Positions 1-5,889 of a stretch of 15,372 nucleotides of DNA are shown here, in pieces. Under the pieces are notes generated by a model that was not told the DNA's origin, searched no databases, and worked only from the letters and a program-made list of their open reading frames with translations. A program made the translations under genes and the position numbers. This DNA is from Alphaproteobacteria bacterium (GTDB lineage: Bacteria; Pseudomonadota; Alphaproteobacteria; Rickettsiales; UBA6187), in NCBI GenBank assembly GCA_024280585.1, contig JAJRPW010000192.1, positions 1-15,372 on the forward strand. The letters are read 5' to 3'. Within the stretch, counting starts at the first letter, position 1. Each line of letters begins with the position of its first letter.

Positions 1-2
1 AA

Positions 3-224
3 AAAGAAGCTATGGCACAAATCGGAGGCTATTTACTATATGATAACCGGAAAATCGAAACGGATAAAAACGGCTATATAATACCGCATAAAACAGCCAA
101 AACAGGCGGATTAACCGGTGCTGAAGCCCAAACAGCAGCCGAGGGCATAATAATCCACGGCAAAACAAGTTTCAGAGAGGCCGTTGCATCCAGGCGGGAA
201 AATAGGATTATGCAGTCGCCTTGA
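3..224 (+). CDS. 3' end of an unrecognised reading frame (partial)
   Basis: The frame is open from the window edge to a TGA at 222-224, so this may be the end of a longer gene. The first ATG is at 12, giving 70 residues, but no convincing Shine-Dalgarno precedes it. The peptide is hydrophilic and basic, with a Gly/Ala-rich middle (GGLTGAEAQTAAEG) and an Arg-rich end (ASRRENRIMQSP). I recognise no family, membrane segment or catalytic motif. Its base composition looks somewhat richer in G and C than hemE. It lies on the far side of the putative origin from hemE. It could be a genuine C-terminus, a gene remnant, or chance coding. Confidence 0.35.
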   Translation, partial: KEAMAQIGGYLLYDNRKIETDKNGYIIPHKTAKTGGLTGAEAQTAAEGIIIHGKTSFREAVASRRENRIMQSP

Positions 225-237
225 CACTTTTATATTT

Positions 238-381
238 TAGGACTTACGCATGACGAGTATTTTTGATTTGTTTTTAGGCAAAAATGTTCTAAAAAACGCA
301 GTGTACACGAAGTACATGAGTATTTTTAGGTTATTTTTAACAACAAAACAAACAAAAAGACGATGTTCTGCGTAAGTCCTA
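238..381. mobile_element. MITE-like palindromic element, TA-flanked
   Basis: The ends are perfect inverted repeats: GGACTTACGCA at 240-250 and TGCGTAAGTCC at 369-379, each flanked by a TA dinucleotide (238-239 and 380-381). The interior is also an imperfect palindrome centred near 309, where TGTAC (302-306) and GTACA (312-316) form the tip of a long hairpin. There is no room for a transposase. A TA target duplication with short inverted termini is typical of IS630/Tc1-mariner-type non-autonomous elements, so that assignment is inference. The same terminus recurs once in the window, at 15240-15250. Confidence 0.7.
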
Positions 382-428
382 ATTTTTTACTAGCCATATA
401 GTTGTATATAGATTATTAATCCACTAGC

Positions 429-437
429 TTATCCACA
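429..437 (+). promoter_or_regulatory. DnaA box, perfect TTATCCACA
   Basis: TTATCCACA is identical to the high-affinity bacterial DnaA box. It lies 120 bases upstream of hemE and is oriented towards it. Its significance comes from the second consensus box nearby and the hemE context. Confidence 0.75.
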
Positions 438-469
438 TAAAATACCCACCACCAAAATAACCCCAGAAA

Positions 470-478
470 TGTGCATAA
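470..478 (-). promoter_or_regulatory. DnaA box, TTATGCACA on the minus strand
   Basis: TGTGCATAA on the plus strand reads TTATGCACA on the minus strand, fitting TTATNCACA exactly. It is 32 bases downstream of the plus-strand box and in opposite orientation, an arrangement common in bacterial origins. Confidence 0.7.
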
Positions 479-556
479 CCATATGAATAAAATTTAATCC
501 ACATATCCACCAAGACAACTAAAACAACTATATTCTATAAATATATATTTATTATT

Positions 557-1603
557 ATGTTAGATAAAATTTTCCGAAATACCCAAACTGAAAAACCATT
601 TCTAAAAATTTTCTCTGAAAACCCGAATATTCCTCCTCCCATATGGTTTATGAGGCAAGCAGGAAGGTATCTCCCTGAATACAGAGAGCTTCGTTTAAAA
701 ACCAGTAATTTTCTGGAATTTTGTTATTCACCAGATAAGGCCAGTGAAGCCACCTTGCAGCCTTTAAAAAGATTCGAGTTTGACGCGGCTATAATTTTCA
801 GTGATATATTGGTAATTCCTGATGCTTTGGGAGTTGGTGTTAGTTTTAAAAAAGGTGAAGGGCCTGTTTTAAATAAAATTCAAAATATAGACGATATAGA
901 AAAACTAAAATTCGACATAGACCATTTAAAACCGGTTTATGAGGCTATAAAAATAACTTCAAAAAAAATAAATAAAAACAAAGCCTTAATAGGATTTGCT
1001 GGAGCGCCATGGACCCTGGCAACCTATATGATAGAAGGCGGTTCCAGCCGTGATTTCATCAACACAAAAAAATGGGCTTACTCAAGCGAGGAATCATTTT
1101 CCAGGCTAATAAACATCCTGGTTGAATCAGTATCATCCCATTTAATAGAACAGGTGAAAAATGGCGCGGAAGTCCTGCAGATATTTGATAGTTGGGCTGG
1201 TGCCTTAACATCCGATCAATTCGAAAAATGGGTAATTGAGCCAACTGCAAAAATAATATCTAATGTTAAACTTGCATGCCCTGACACCCCTGTCATTGGC
1301 TTTCCGAAAGGTGCCGGAACTTTATATAAAAAATACGCAGAGCAAACTGGTGTCGATGCCATATCCTTTGACCAAAACATTGATCCGGTATGGATAAAAG
1401 ATAACATAAACATCCCGGTTCAAGGTAATCTTGACCCGCTGCTTTTGGCTTATAACAAAGATAAAGCTGTTGAGAAAACCAGGGAATTGCTAACGCTCTT
1501 TGAGGGGCGTCCATTCATTTTTAATTTAGGGCATGGAATAATCCCTCAAACACCGCTAGATAATGTCTCTGCTATTGTAAATACGGTGAAAGAATATGGC
1601 TAA
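557..1603 (+). CDS. hemE: Uroporphyrinogen decarboxylase
   Basis: This cytoplasmic enzyme removes four carboxyl groups from uroporphyrinogen III to give coproporphyrinogen III in heme synthesis. The 348-residue length is normal. The first family signature (PPIWFMRQAGRYLPEYR) spans residues 27-43, including the substrate-binding Arg33 and Arg37. The catalytic Asp is Asp83 in FSDILVIPDALG. The second signature, GFAGAPWTLATYMIEGG, lies near residues 148-164, and a C-terminal NLGHGI segment carries the conserved His. The start is the only ATG before the signature; no Shine-Dalgarno precedes it, only an A/T run shared with the putative origin. The last eight bases overlap hemH, so the two are probably co-transcribed and translationally coupled. 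Confidence 0.96.
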   Translation: MLDKIFRNTQTEKPFLKIFSENPNIPPPIWFMRQAGRYLPEYRELRLKTSNFLEFCYSPDKASEATLQPLKRFEFDAAIIFSDILVIPDALGVGVSFKKGEGPVLNKIQNIDDIEKLKFDIDHLKPVYEAIKITSKKINKNKALIGFAGAPWTLATYMIEGGSSRDFINTKKWAYSSEESFSRLINILVESVSSHLIEQVKNGAEVLQIFDSWAGALTSDQFEKWVIEPTAKIISNVKLACPDTPVIGFPKGAGTLYKKYAEQTGVDAISFDQNIDPVWIKDNINIPVQGNLDPLLLAYNKDKAVEKTRELLTLFEGRPFIFNLGHGIIPQTPLDNVSAIVNTVKEYG

Positions 1604-2618
1604 AATTGCCGTTATTTTATTAAATCTCGGCGGGCCTGATAAATTAGAATCGGTTAAACCATTCTTATTTAATCTTTTTAGTGATAAAGCTATAATATCA
1701 TTACCTAACCCATTTCGTTTTTTACTGGCGAAATTTATAGCCTCAAGAAGGGAGAAGGTAGCGCAAGAGATATACAAAAAAATGGGTGGTAAATCTTCTA
1801 TATTGGAAGAAACAATTGCTCAAAAAAACGCTCTGGAGCAAAAATTATCTGGCGCAAAAGATGATTATAAAATATTCATATCTATGCGTTACTGGCATCC
1901 ATTTTCTTGTGAGATAATCGATGATATAAAAAACTACAATCCTGATGAGGTGCTTCTCCTGCCTCTTTATCCGCAATATTCCAGCACCACAACCGGATCG
2001 TCACTAAAGGATTTTCAGAAAATTCTATCAAAAAATAAAATCCCTTCGCAAGTAACATCAATATGCTGTTATCCTGATGATGATAAATTTATAGATTCGC
2101 ATATATCTTTGTTAAAAGCCGCCATAGAAAAAACGACCCCACCATTTAGAATATTATTTTCAGCGCATGGTTTGCCTAAAAAAACAATCGCAAAAGGTGA
2201 TCCTTATCAGTTTCAGATTGAAAAATCGGTTGAAAAAATTGTAGAAAAACTAGCCATTGATAATCTGGATCATGTGATTTGTTATCAGTCAAGGGTTGGG
2301 CCTTTAGAGTGGCTTGAGCCTGCTACAAAGGATGAAATAATAAGAGTTGCGAAGGAAAATATTTCTGTGGTAATAGTACCTATAGCATTTGTTTCTGAGC
2401 ATTCGGAGACTCTTGTTGAGCTTGATATTGAGTATAAAAAAATAGCTAAGGAGAATAATATAAAAAACTACATCAGGGTTCCTACTTTGTCGATTCAGGA
2501 TTATTTTATAGAATCTTTGGTGGATATTTGTATAAATAGAAAACAGGGGCAAACATGTTCGTCATCTGGTAAAAAAATATGTTCCGAAAATTTTTCATTA
2601 TGTCCATTTGAGGTTTGA
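1596..2618 (+). CDS. hemH: Ferrochelatase
   Basis: Ferrochelatase inserts Fe2+ into protoporphyrin IX, the last step of protoheme synthesis, usually at the inner membrane face. The protein has 340 residues. It begins with the typical IAVILLNLGGPD segment. The family signature LFSAHGLPKKTIAKGDPY (residues 187-204) includes the catalytic His191. QSRVGPLEWLEP (231-242) and SEHSETLVELDIEY (267-280) are further conserved blocks, with an active-site Glu in the latter. Four cysteines sit in the last 30 residues (Cys312, 321, 329, 336), which could bind an iron-sulfur cluster as some ferrochelatases do; that is inference. The start overlaps the hemE end by eight bases. Confidence 0.96.
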   Translation: MAKIAVILLNLGGPDKLESVKPFLFNLFSDKAIISLPNPFRFLLAKFIASRREKVAQEIYKKMGGKSSILEETIAQKNALEQKLSGAKDDYKIFISMRYWHPFSCEIIDDIKNYNPDEVLLLPLYPQYSSTTTGSSLKDFQKILSKNKIPSQVTSICCYPDDDKFIDSHISLLKAAIEKTTPPFRILFSAHGLPKKTIAKGDPYQFQIEKSVEKIVEKLAIDNLDHVICYQSRVGPLEWLEPATKDEIIRVAKENISVVIVPIAFVSEHSETLVELDIEYKKIAKENNIKNYIRVPTLSIQDYFIESLVDICINRKQGQTCSSSGKKICSENFSLCPFEV

Positions 2619-2619
2619 A

Positions 2620-3054
2620 ATGATTGAATACTACCTATTTATTAAAGCTATTCATATAATATCCATCATCGCCTGGATGGCCGGAATGCTCTACCTACCA
2701 AGGCTTTATGTCTATCATGTCGATGCAAAAAAAGGCAGTGAGTTGGATGAAAAACTAAAAATAATGGAGCGCAGATTGCTTCGAATCATAATCAACCCTG
2801 CTATGATTTTATCGCTTATAACCGGCTTGACATTGATTTCTATTTTAGGAAAAGAGGATCTTGGTGGTTGGTTTCACGTTAAAGCAACCTTGTTATTATT
2901 TATGTTTTTTGTGCATGGGTTATTGGCTAGATATAGAAAATGCTTCGCTAAAGGTGAGAATAAACATTCGGTAAAATTCTATAGAATCCTAAATGAGGTT
3001 CCTACTATATTGATGATACTCATTGTATTTTTGGTCATCATGAAGCCATTTTAA
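2620..3054 (+). CDS. hemJ: HemJ-type protoporphyrinogen IX oxidase
   Basis: HemJ is the integral membrane enzyme that oxidises protoporphyrinogen IX to protoporphyrin IX in many alphaproteobacteria and cyanobacteria, the step just before ferrochelatase. The 144 residues predict about four membrane helices (near 5-28, 57-76, 86-104 and 124-142). Conserved features visible are His12 in the first helix, the LPRLYVYH segment, Arg51-Arg52 and the WFHVKATLLL block with His86 and Lys88. I chose ATG 2620 because GAGG (2610-2613) lies six bases upstream; an in-frame TTG at 2608 lacks this support. It starts one base after the hemH stop, completing a hemE-hemH-hemJ operon. The older name is UPF0093. 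Confidence 0.9.
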   Translation: MIEYYLFIKAIHIISIIAWMAGMLYLPRLYVYHVDAKKGSELDEKLKIMERRLLRIIINPAMILSLITGLTLISILGKEDLGGWFHVKATLLLFMFFVHGLLARYRKCFAKGENKHSVKFYRILNEVPTILMILIVFLVIMKPF

Positions 3055-3221
3055 AACGAATGAAAATGTAATCTGTCGCAGGAGCGAATAAATACCCATT
3101 GTGGAATCTATCTATCGGCATATTGTAAAAAAAATATTTTTAGTAAAATTTTGTATTTTTTTGCTAATTTTTTATACATCAAAAGGGTTGATAAATGGAT
3201 CCAGGACAATAAGTTCGCTAA

Positions 3222-3238
3222 GAAAAACGTTGTTTTTC
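3222..3238 (+). other. Perfect 7-bp hairpin in the rho leader
   Basis: GAAAAAC (3222-3228) and GTTTTTC (3232-3238) pair perfectly around a GTT loop. It is A/U rich and so only moderately stable. It lies just before the G/C-rich hairpin and could be part of a leader switch. Confidence 0.4.
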
Positions 3239-3248
3239 AAGCCTTTTT

Positions 3249-3284
3249 AGCCTCCGGGGCGACGAGAGAGGGGCTTTCGTTTTT
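3249..3284 (+). terminator. Candidate terminator or attenuator in the rho leader
   Basis: AGCCTC (3249-3254) can pair with GGGGCT (3270-3275) with one G-U pair, followed by TTCGTTTTT. An alternative partner for the right arm is AAGCC at 3239-3243, so two mutually exclusive folds exist. It could terminate the hem operon or act as an attenuator for readthrough into rho. The short stem and 15-base loop keep confidence low. Confidence 0.35.
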
Positions 3285-3315
3285 ATGAGGTGACTGGTAA
3301 ACCCTGAACTTTAAG

Positions 3316-3344
3316 TTGACAGACTATATTTTTATTGGTAACAA
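3316..3344 (+). promoter_or_regulatory. Candidate sigma70 promoter for rho
   Basis: TTGACA (3316-3321) is a perfect -35 box. With the ideal 17-base spacer it is followed by TAACAA (3339-3344), a four-of-six match to TATAAT. The implied transcript would start around 3351 and carry a 65-base leader before rho. Confidence 0.5.
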
Positions 3345-3415
3345 GTCCTTCTACACGAGAGATACCCCTTCAGAGCCTCCTCTAATAAATTCTTAAAAAT
3401 AAAGCGAACATCATT

Positions 3416-4768
3416 ATGTCAGAAGAAACTTTTTCTAAAAAGTCGAAAGATAAGAACGAATTAAATAAAGATTCAGATAGTCCTAACAAAGACTTTTCCG
3501 GCACTACGTTAAATCTAAAAGAGCTAAAGAGTGAGTCTTCTGATACGTTGCTCACGATGGCTGAGGATTATGGTGTTGAGGATGTAGGCGGAATGCTAAA
3601 ACAAGAGCTGGTGTTTGCCATTCTAAAGAGGGTGGCAGATGGCGGCGGTACTGTCACAGGAGTTGGTGTTATTGAAGTCTTGCAGGATGGGTTTGGCTTT
3701 CTAAGATCGCCAGAGGCTAATTATTTGGCGGGGCCGGATGATATATATGTTTCTCATAGCCAGATAAAACGTTTTGGCCTTAGAACTGGCGATACGGTTA
3801 GCGGTGAAACCAGATCACCAAAAAAAGGTGAGCGTTATTTTGCTTTGTTGAAGGTTACTGAAATAAATGGTGAAGAGCCGGAAGTTGCTCGTCACAGGGT
3901 TAATTTTGATAATTTAACTCCTATTTTCCCTGAGGAAAAATTTAAATTAGGCGAGTTTAAGGATCCTACGCAAAAAGATTTAAGTACCAGGATTATTGAT
4001 GTAATTTGCCCGCTTGGTAAAGGCCAAAGGGCTTTGATTGTTGCTCCTCCAAGAACTGGTAAAACTGTTTTGATGAAAAATATAGCTTTGGCTATAGTGG
4101 AGAATAACCCAGAAGTAGAGTTAATGGTTCTGCTTATTGATGAGCGTCCTGAGGAAGTAACCGATATGTCTCGTTCTGTTAAAGGTGAGGTTATAAGCTC
4201 TACCTTTGATGAGCCCGCGTCCCGCCATGTCCAAGTCGCCGAGATGGTTATTGAAAAAGCCAAGAGATTGGTTGAACATAAAAGGGATGTGGTGATAGTC
4301 CTTGACTCTATAACAAGACTTGCTCGTGCCTATAACACATGCATTCCATCATCTGGAAAAGTTTTATCCGGTGGTGTTGATTCTAATGCGCTTCAGCGTC
4401 CAAAGAGATTCTTCGGTGCTGCTCGTAATATCGAGTTTGGTGGTTCTTTGACTATAATATCCACGGCTTTGATAGATACCGGGTCGCGTATGGACGAAGT
4501 TATTTTTGAGGAGTTTAAGGGGACTGGTAACTCTGAGATTGTGTTGGATAGGAAAATTTCTGATAAAAGAGTATTCCCTGCGATTGATATTACTAAATCA
4601 GGAACCAGGAAGGAAGAGGTGTTGGTGGATAAGGATATATTATCCAAGATGTGGGTACTGCGTAGGATTTTACAGCCGATGGGTGTTGTTGATGCAAGTG
4701 AGTTCTTGATTCGTAAATTAAAAGAGTCTAAGACTAATGATGACTTTTTTGAATCTATGAATTCGTAA
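3416..4768 (+). CDS. rho: Transcription termination factor Rho
   Basis: Rho is the hexameric RNA-dependent ATPase that ends transcription of unstructured, untranslated RNA. The 450 residues include an acidic/basic low-complexity N-terminal extension (about 1-30), then the Rho N-terminal helical domain (32-75) and a cold-shock-like RNA-binding domain (81-160) with DGFGFLRSPEANYL. The ATPase domain has Walker A APPRTGKT at 210-217, LIDERPEEVTDM (240-251), and Walker B with the following DSITRLARAYN (291-307). GGVDSNALQRPKRFFGAARN (319-338) matches the conserved Q-loop and R-loop region. No strong Shine-Dalgarno precedes the ATG. The neighbourhood hemE-hemH-hemJ-rho is typical of alphaproteobacteria. 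Confidence 0.97.
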   Translation: MSEETFSKKSKDKNELNKDSDSPNKDFSGTTLNLKELKSESSDTLLTMAEDYGVEDVGGMLKQELVFAILKRVADGGGTVTGVGVIEVLQDGFGFLRSPEANYLAGPDDIYVSHSQIKRFGLRTGDTVSGETRSPKKGERYFALLKVTEINGEEPEVARHRVNFDNLTPIFPEEKFKLGEFKDPTQKDLSTRIIDVICPLGKGQRALIVAPPRTGKTVLMKNIALAIVENNPEVELMVLLIDERPEEVTDMSRSVKGEVISSTFDEPASRHVQVAEMVIEKAKRLVEHKRDVVIVLDSITRLARAYNTCIPSSGKVLSGGVDSNALQRPKRFFGAARNIEFGGSLTIISTALIDTGSRMDEVIFEEFKGTGNSEIVLDRKISDKRVFPAIDITKSGTRKEEVLVDKDILSKMWVLRRILQPMGVVDASEFLIRKLKESKTNDDFFESMNS

Positions 4769-4794
4769 AAAATTATATCTTACTTGTACTAAAA

Positions 4795-4814
4795 ACTTGC
4801 ACTTGCACGCAAGT
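4795..4814 (+). other. Hairpin between rho and mdh
   Basis: ACTTGC (4795-4800) pairs with GCAAGT (4809-4814). A second ACTTGC at 4801-4806 offers an alternative partner for the same right arm. No T run follows, so it is a poor intrinsic terminator and may simply be a regulatory or 3'-end structure. Confidence 0.3.
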
Positions 4815-4829
4815 CTACTACATTTGATT

Positions 4830-4835
4830 TATAAT
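4830..4835 (+). promoter_or_regulatory. Consensus -10 box upstream of mdh
   Basis: TATAAT lies 41 bases before the mdh start in the 107-base rho-mdh gap. No good -35 box is seen at 16-18 bases; the nearest candidate, TTGCAC at 4803-4808, is 21 bases away. It is plausible as the promoter of the mdh-suc cluster but unproven. Confidence 0.4.
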
Positions 4836-4875
4836 TATAAACTCAAGTATTACATAAAATAAAGGATATATTATT

Positions 4876-5826
4876 ATGGCAGCAGGAAGAAGTAAAATAG
4901 CTTTAATTGGTGGTGGTAATATTGGTGGGACTTTGGCTCATCTGGCTGGCTTAAAGGAATTAGGTGATATTGTGATTTTCGATGTTGTTGAAGGCCTGCC
5001 GCAGGGTAAGGCTCTTGATTTGTCACAAAGCTCTCCTATTGAAAAATTCGATTCAGACTTAAAAGGTGCTAATGATTATAAAGACATCGCAGGATCCGAT
5101 GTTGTTATAGTGACCGCAGGCATTGCCAGAAAGCCTGGAATGAGTCGTGATGATTTGGTGGAAATAAACACCAAGGTGATAACGTCAGTTGCACAAGGTA
5201 TAAAAGAAAATGCTCCTGATGCATTTGTGATAGTTATAACAAATCCTTTGGACGCTATGGTTATGGTGATGAAGGAGCAAACTGGTTTTGATTCTGCTAA
5301 AGTTGTTGGTATGGCCGGTGTATTGGATTCGGCTCGTTTTCGCTTCTTTTTGTCTGAAGAGTTTAAGGTTTCTGTCGAGGATGTAACAGCGTTTGTTTTA
5401 GGCGGGCATGGTGACACTATGGTTCCTTTAGCCAGATATTCTACTGTTGCCGGAATTCCTCTTCCTGACTTGGTTGATATGGGTTGGACTACTCAAAAAA
5501 AACTGGATGCTATAATCCAGCGTACGCGTGATGGTGGTGCGGAAATTGTTGGTTTGCTTAAAACCGGCTCTGCTTTTTATGCGCCTGCTTCCGCTGCGAT
5601 TCAGATGGCGGAGAGTTATTTAAAAGACAAAAAGAGAATTCTGCCTTGCGCGGCTTACCTTGACGGGCAATATGGCGTTGATGGGTTATATGTGGGCGTT
5701 CCCGTTGTGATAGGCGCTGGCGGTGTTGAAAAAATTGTTGAAATAAAGTTAAACGATGATGAGCAAGAAATGTTTGACGAGTCCGTTGCCGCTGTTAAAG
5801 AGCTGTTGGATTCAATTAAAAAATAA
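4876..5826 (+). CDS. mdh: Malate dehydrogenase (NAD-dependent, LDH-like type)
   Basis: This enzyme oxidises malate to oxaloacetate with NAD+ in the TCA cycle. Its 316 residues match the lactate-dehydrogenase-like MDH class of alphaproteobacteria. The N-terminal Rossmann motif is IALIGGGNIGGTLAHL (8-23), with Asp36 at the end of the second strand where NAD ribose is bound. Substrate and catalytic residues are visible: Arg85 (ARKPGMSRDDL, a malate-type rather than lactate-type loop), Arg91, Asp151 and Arg154 (VLDSARFR), and the catalytic His178 in GGHGDTMVPL. AAAGGA at 4860-4865 is a ribosome binding site ten bases before ATG. It heads the mdh-sucCDAB cluster conserved in alphaproteobacteria. 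Confidence 0.97.
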   Translation: MAAGRSKIALIGGGNIGGTLAHLAGLKELGDIVIFDVVEGLPQGKALDLSQSSPIEKFDSDLKGANDYKDIAGSDVVIVTAGIARKPGMSRDDLVEINTKVITSVAQGIKENAPDAFVIVITNPLDAMVMVMKEQTGFDSAKVVGMAGVLDSARFRFFLSEEFKVSVEDVTAFVLGGHGDTMVPLARYSTVAGIPLPDLVDMGWTTQKKLDAIIQRTRDGGAEIVGLLKTGSAFYAPASAAIQMAESYLKDKKRILPCAAYLDGQYGVDGLYVGVPVVIGAGGVEKIVEIKLNDDEQEMFDESVAAVKELLDSIKK

Positions 5827-5837
5827 CCGACTTCGTT

Positions 5838-5860
5838 ATCCTGAGGCTTGACCGCAGGAT
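5838..5860. repeat. Short palindromic repeat between mdh and sucC
   Basis: ATCCTG (5838-5843) and CAGGAT (5855-5860) form a stem that continues, after an A-G mismatch, with GG/CC around a CTTGA loop. Sequences of this kind (ATCCTGAGGCTTGACCGCAGGATCC) are familiar dispersed repeats in low-GC alphaproteobacteria; that recognition is from memory. It fills most of the 63-base gap and could stabilise or attenuate the transcript. It also creates a spurious in-frame upstream extension of sucC from a TTG at 5848. Confidence 0.6.
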
Positions 5861-5878
5861 CCAAGAAAACCAGCAACC

Positions 5879-5883
5879 AGGAG
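5879..5883 (+). promoter_or_regulatory. Ribosome binding site deciding the sucC start
   Basis: AGGAG lies six bases before ATG 5890 and supports that start over the in-frame TTG at 5848, whose extra 14 residues come from the palindromic repeat and linker. Confidence 0.8.
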
Positions 5884-5889
5884 CTAACT

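Larger units (their letters stand above)
382..556. other. oriC: Putative chromosomal replication origin (oriC)
   Basis: This gene-free, very AT-rich stretch is directly upstream of hemE, which is where the origins of Caulobacter crescentus and Rickettsia prowazekii were placed. It holds two matches to the DnaA box TTATNCACA, at 429-437 on the plus strand and 470-478 on the minus strand. A one-mismatch box lies at 495-503 (TAATCCACA) and weaker TCCAC-containing relatives at 417-425 and 503-511. A nearly pure A/T run at 531-558 reaches the hemE start codon and could be the unwinding element. No full CtrA site (TTAA-N7-TTAA) is visible, only isolated TTAA at 416-419 and 494-497. A 9-bp inverted repeat (396-404 and 525-533) brackets the boxes. 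Confidence 0.7.
3055..3415 (+). other. Gene-free leader region upstream of rho
   Basis: These 361 bases contain no convincing coding frame. The first half is very A/T rich (3120-3180). Next come two hairpins (3222-3238 and 3249-3275, the latter followed by a T run), then a promoter-like pair at 3316-3344. A long structured leader is expected of rho genes, since E. coli rho is autoregulated in its leader; applying that here is inference. A segment at 3195-3205 (ATGGATCCAGG) recalls the dispersed GGATCC-bearing palindrome seen before sucC, but the match is too short to call. Confidence 0.5.

Noticed and set aside
221..249. TTGACA at 221-226 as a promoter
   Set aside because: No -10 match at 16-18 bases (TTACGC lies there) and it overlaps the stop of the upstream frame.
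382..556. CtrA binding sites in the origin region
   Set aside because: Only isolated TTAA half-sites are present; none is followed by a second TTAA at seven bases.
2608..2619. TTG start for HemJ at 2608
   Set aside because: ATG 2620 has GAGG at the right distance and matches the family start; 2608 has no such support.
3195..3212. Leader peptide MDPGQ upstream of rho
   Set aside because: Five codons with no ribosome binding site; nothing suggests translation.
4019..4700. Long minus-strand frames opposite rho, sucC, sucD and sucA
   Set aside because: They lie wholly opposite strongly conserved genes, have no start signals and no recognisable family; they reflect the third-position pattern of the real genes.
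5848..5889. N-terminal extension of SucC from a TTG codon
   Set aside because: The 14 extra residues come from the palindromic repeat and linker; AGGAG and the canonical MDIHEYQGKE start point to 5890.
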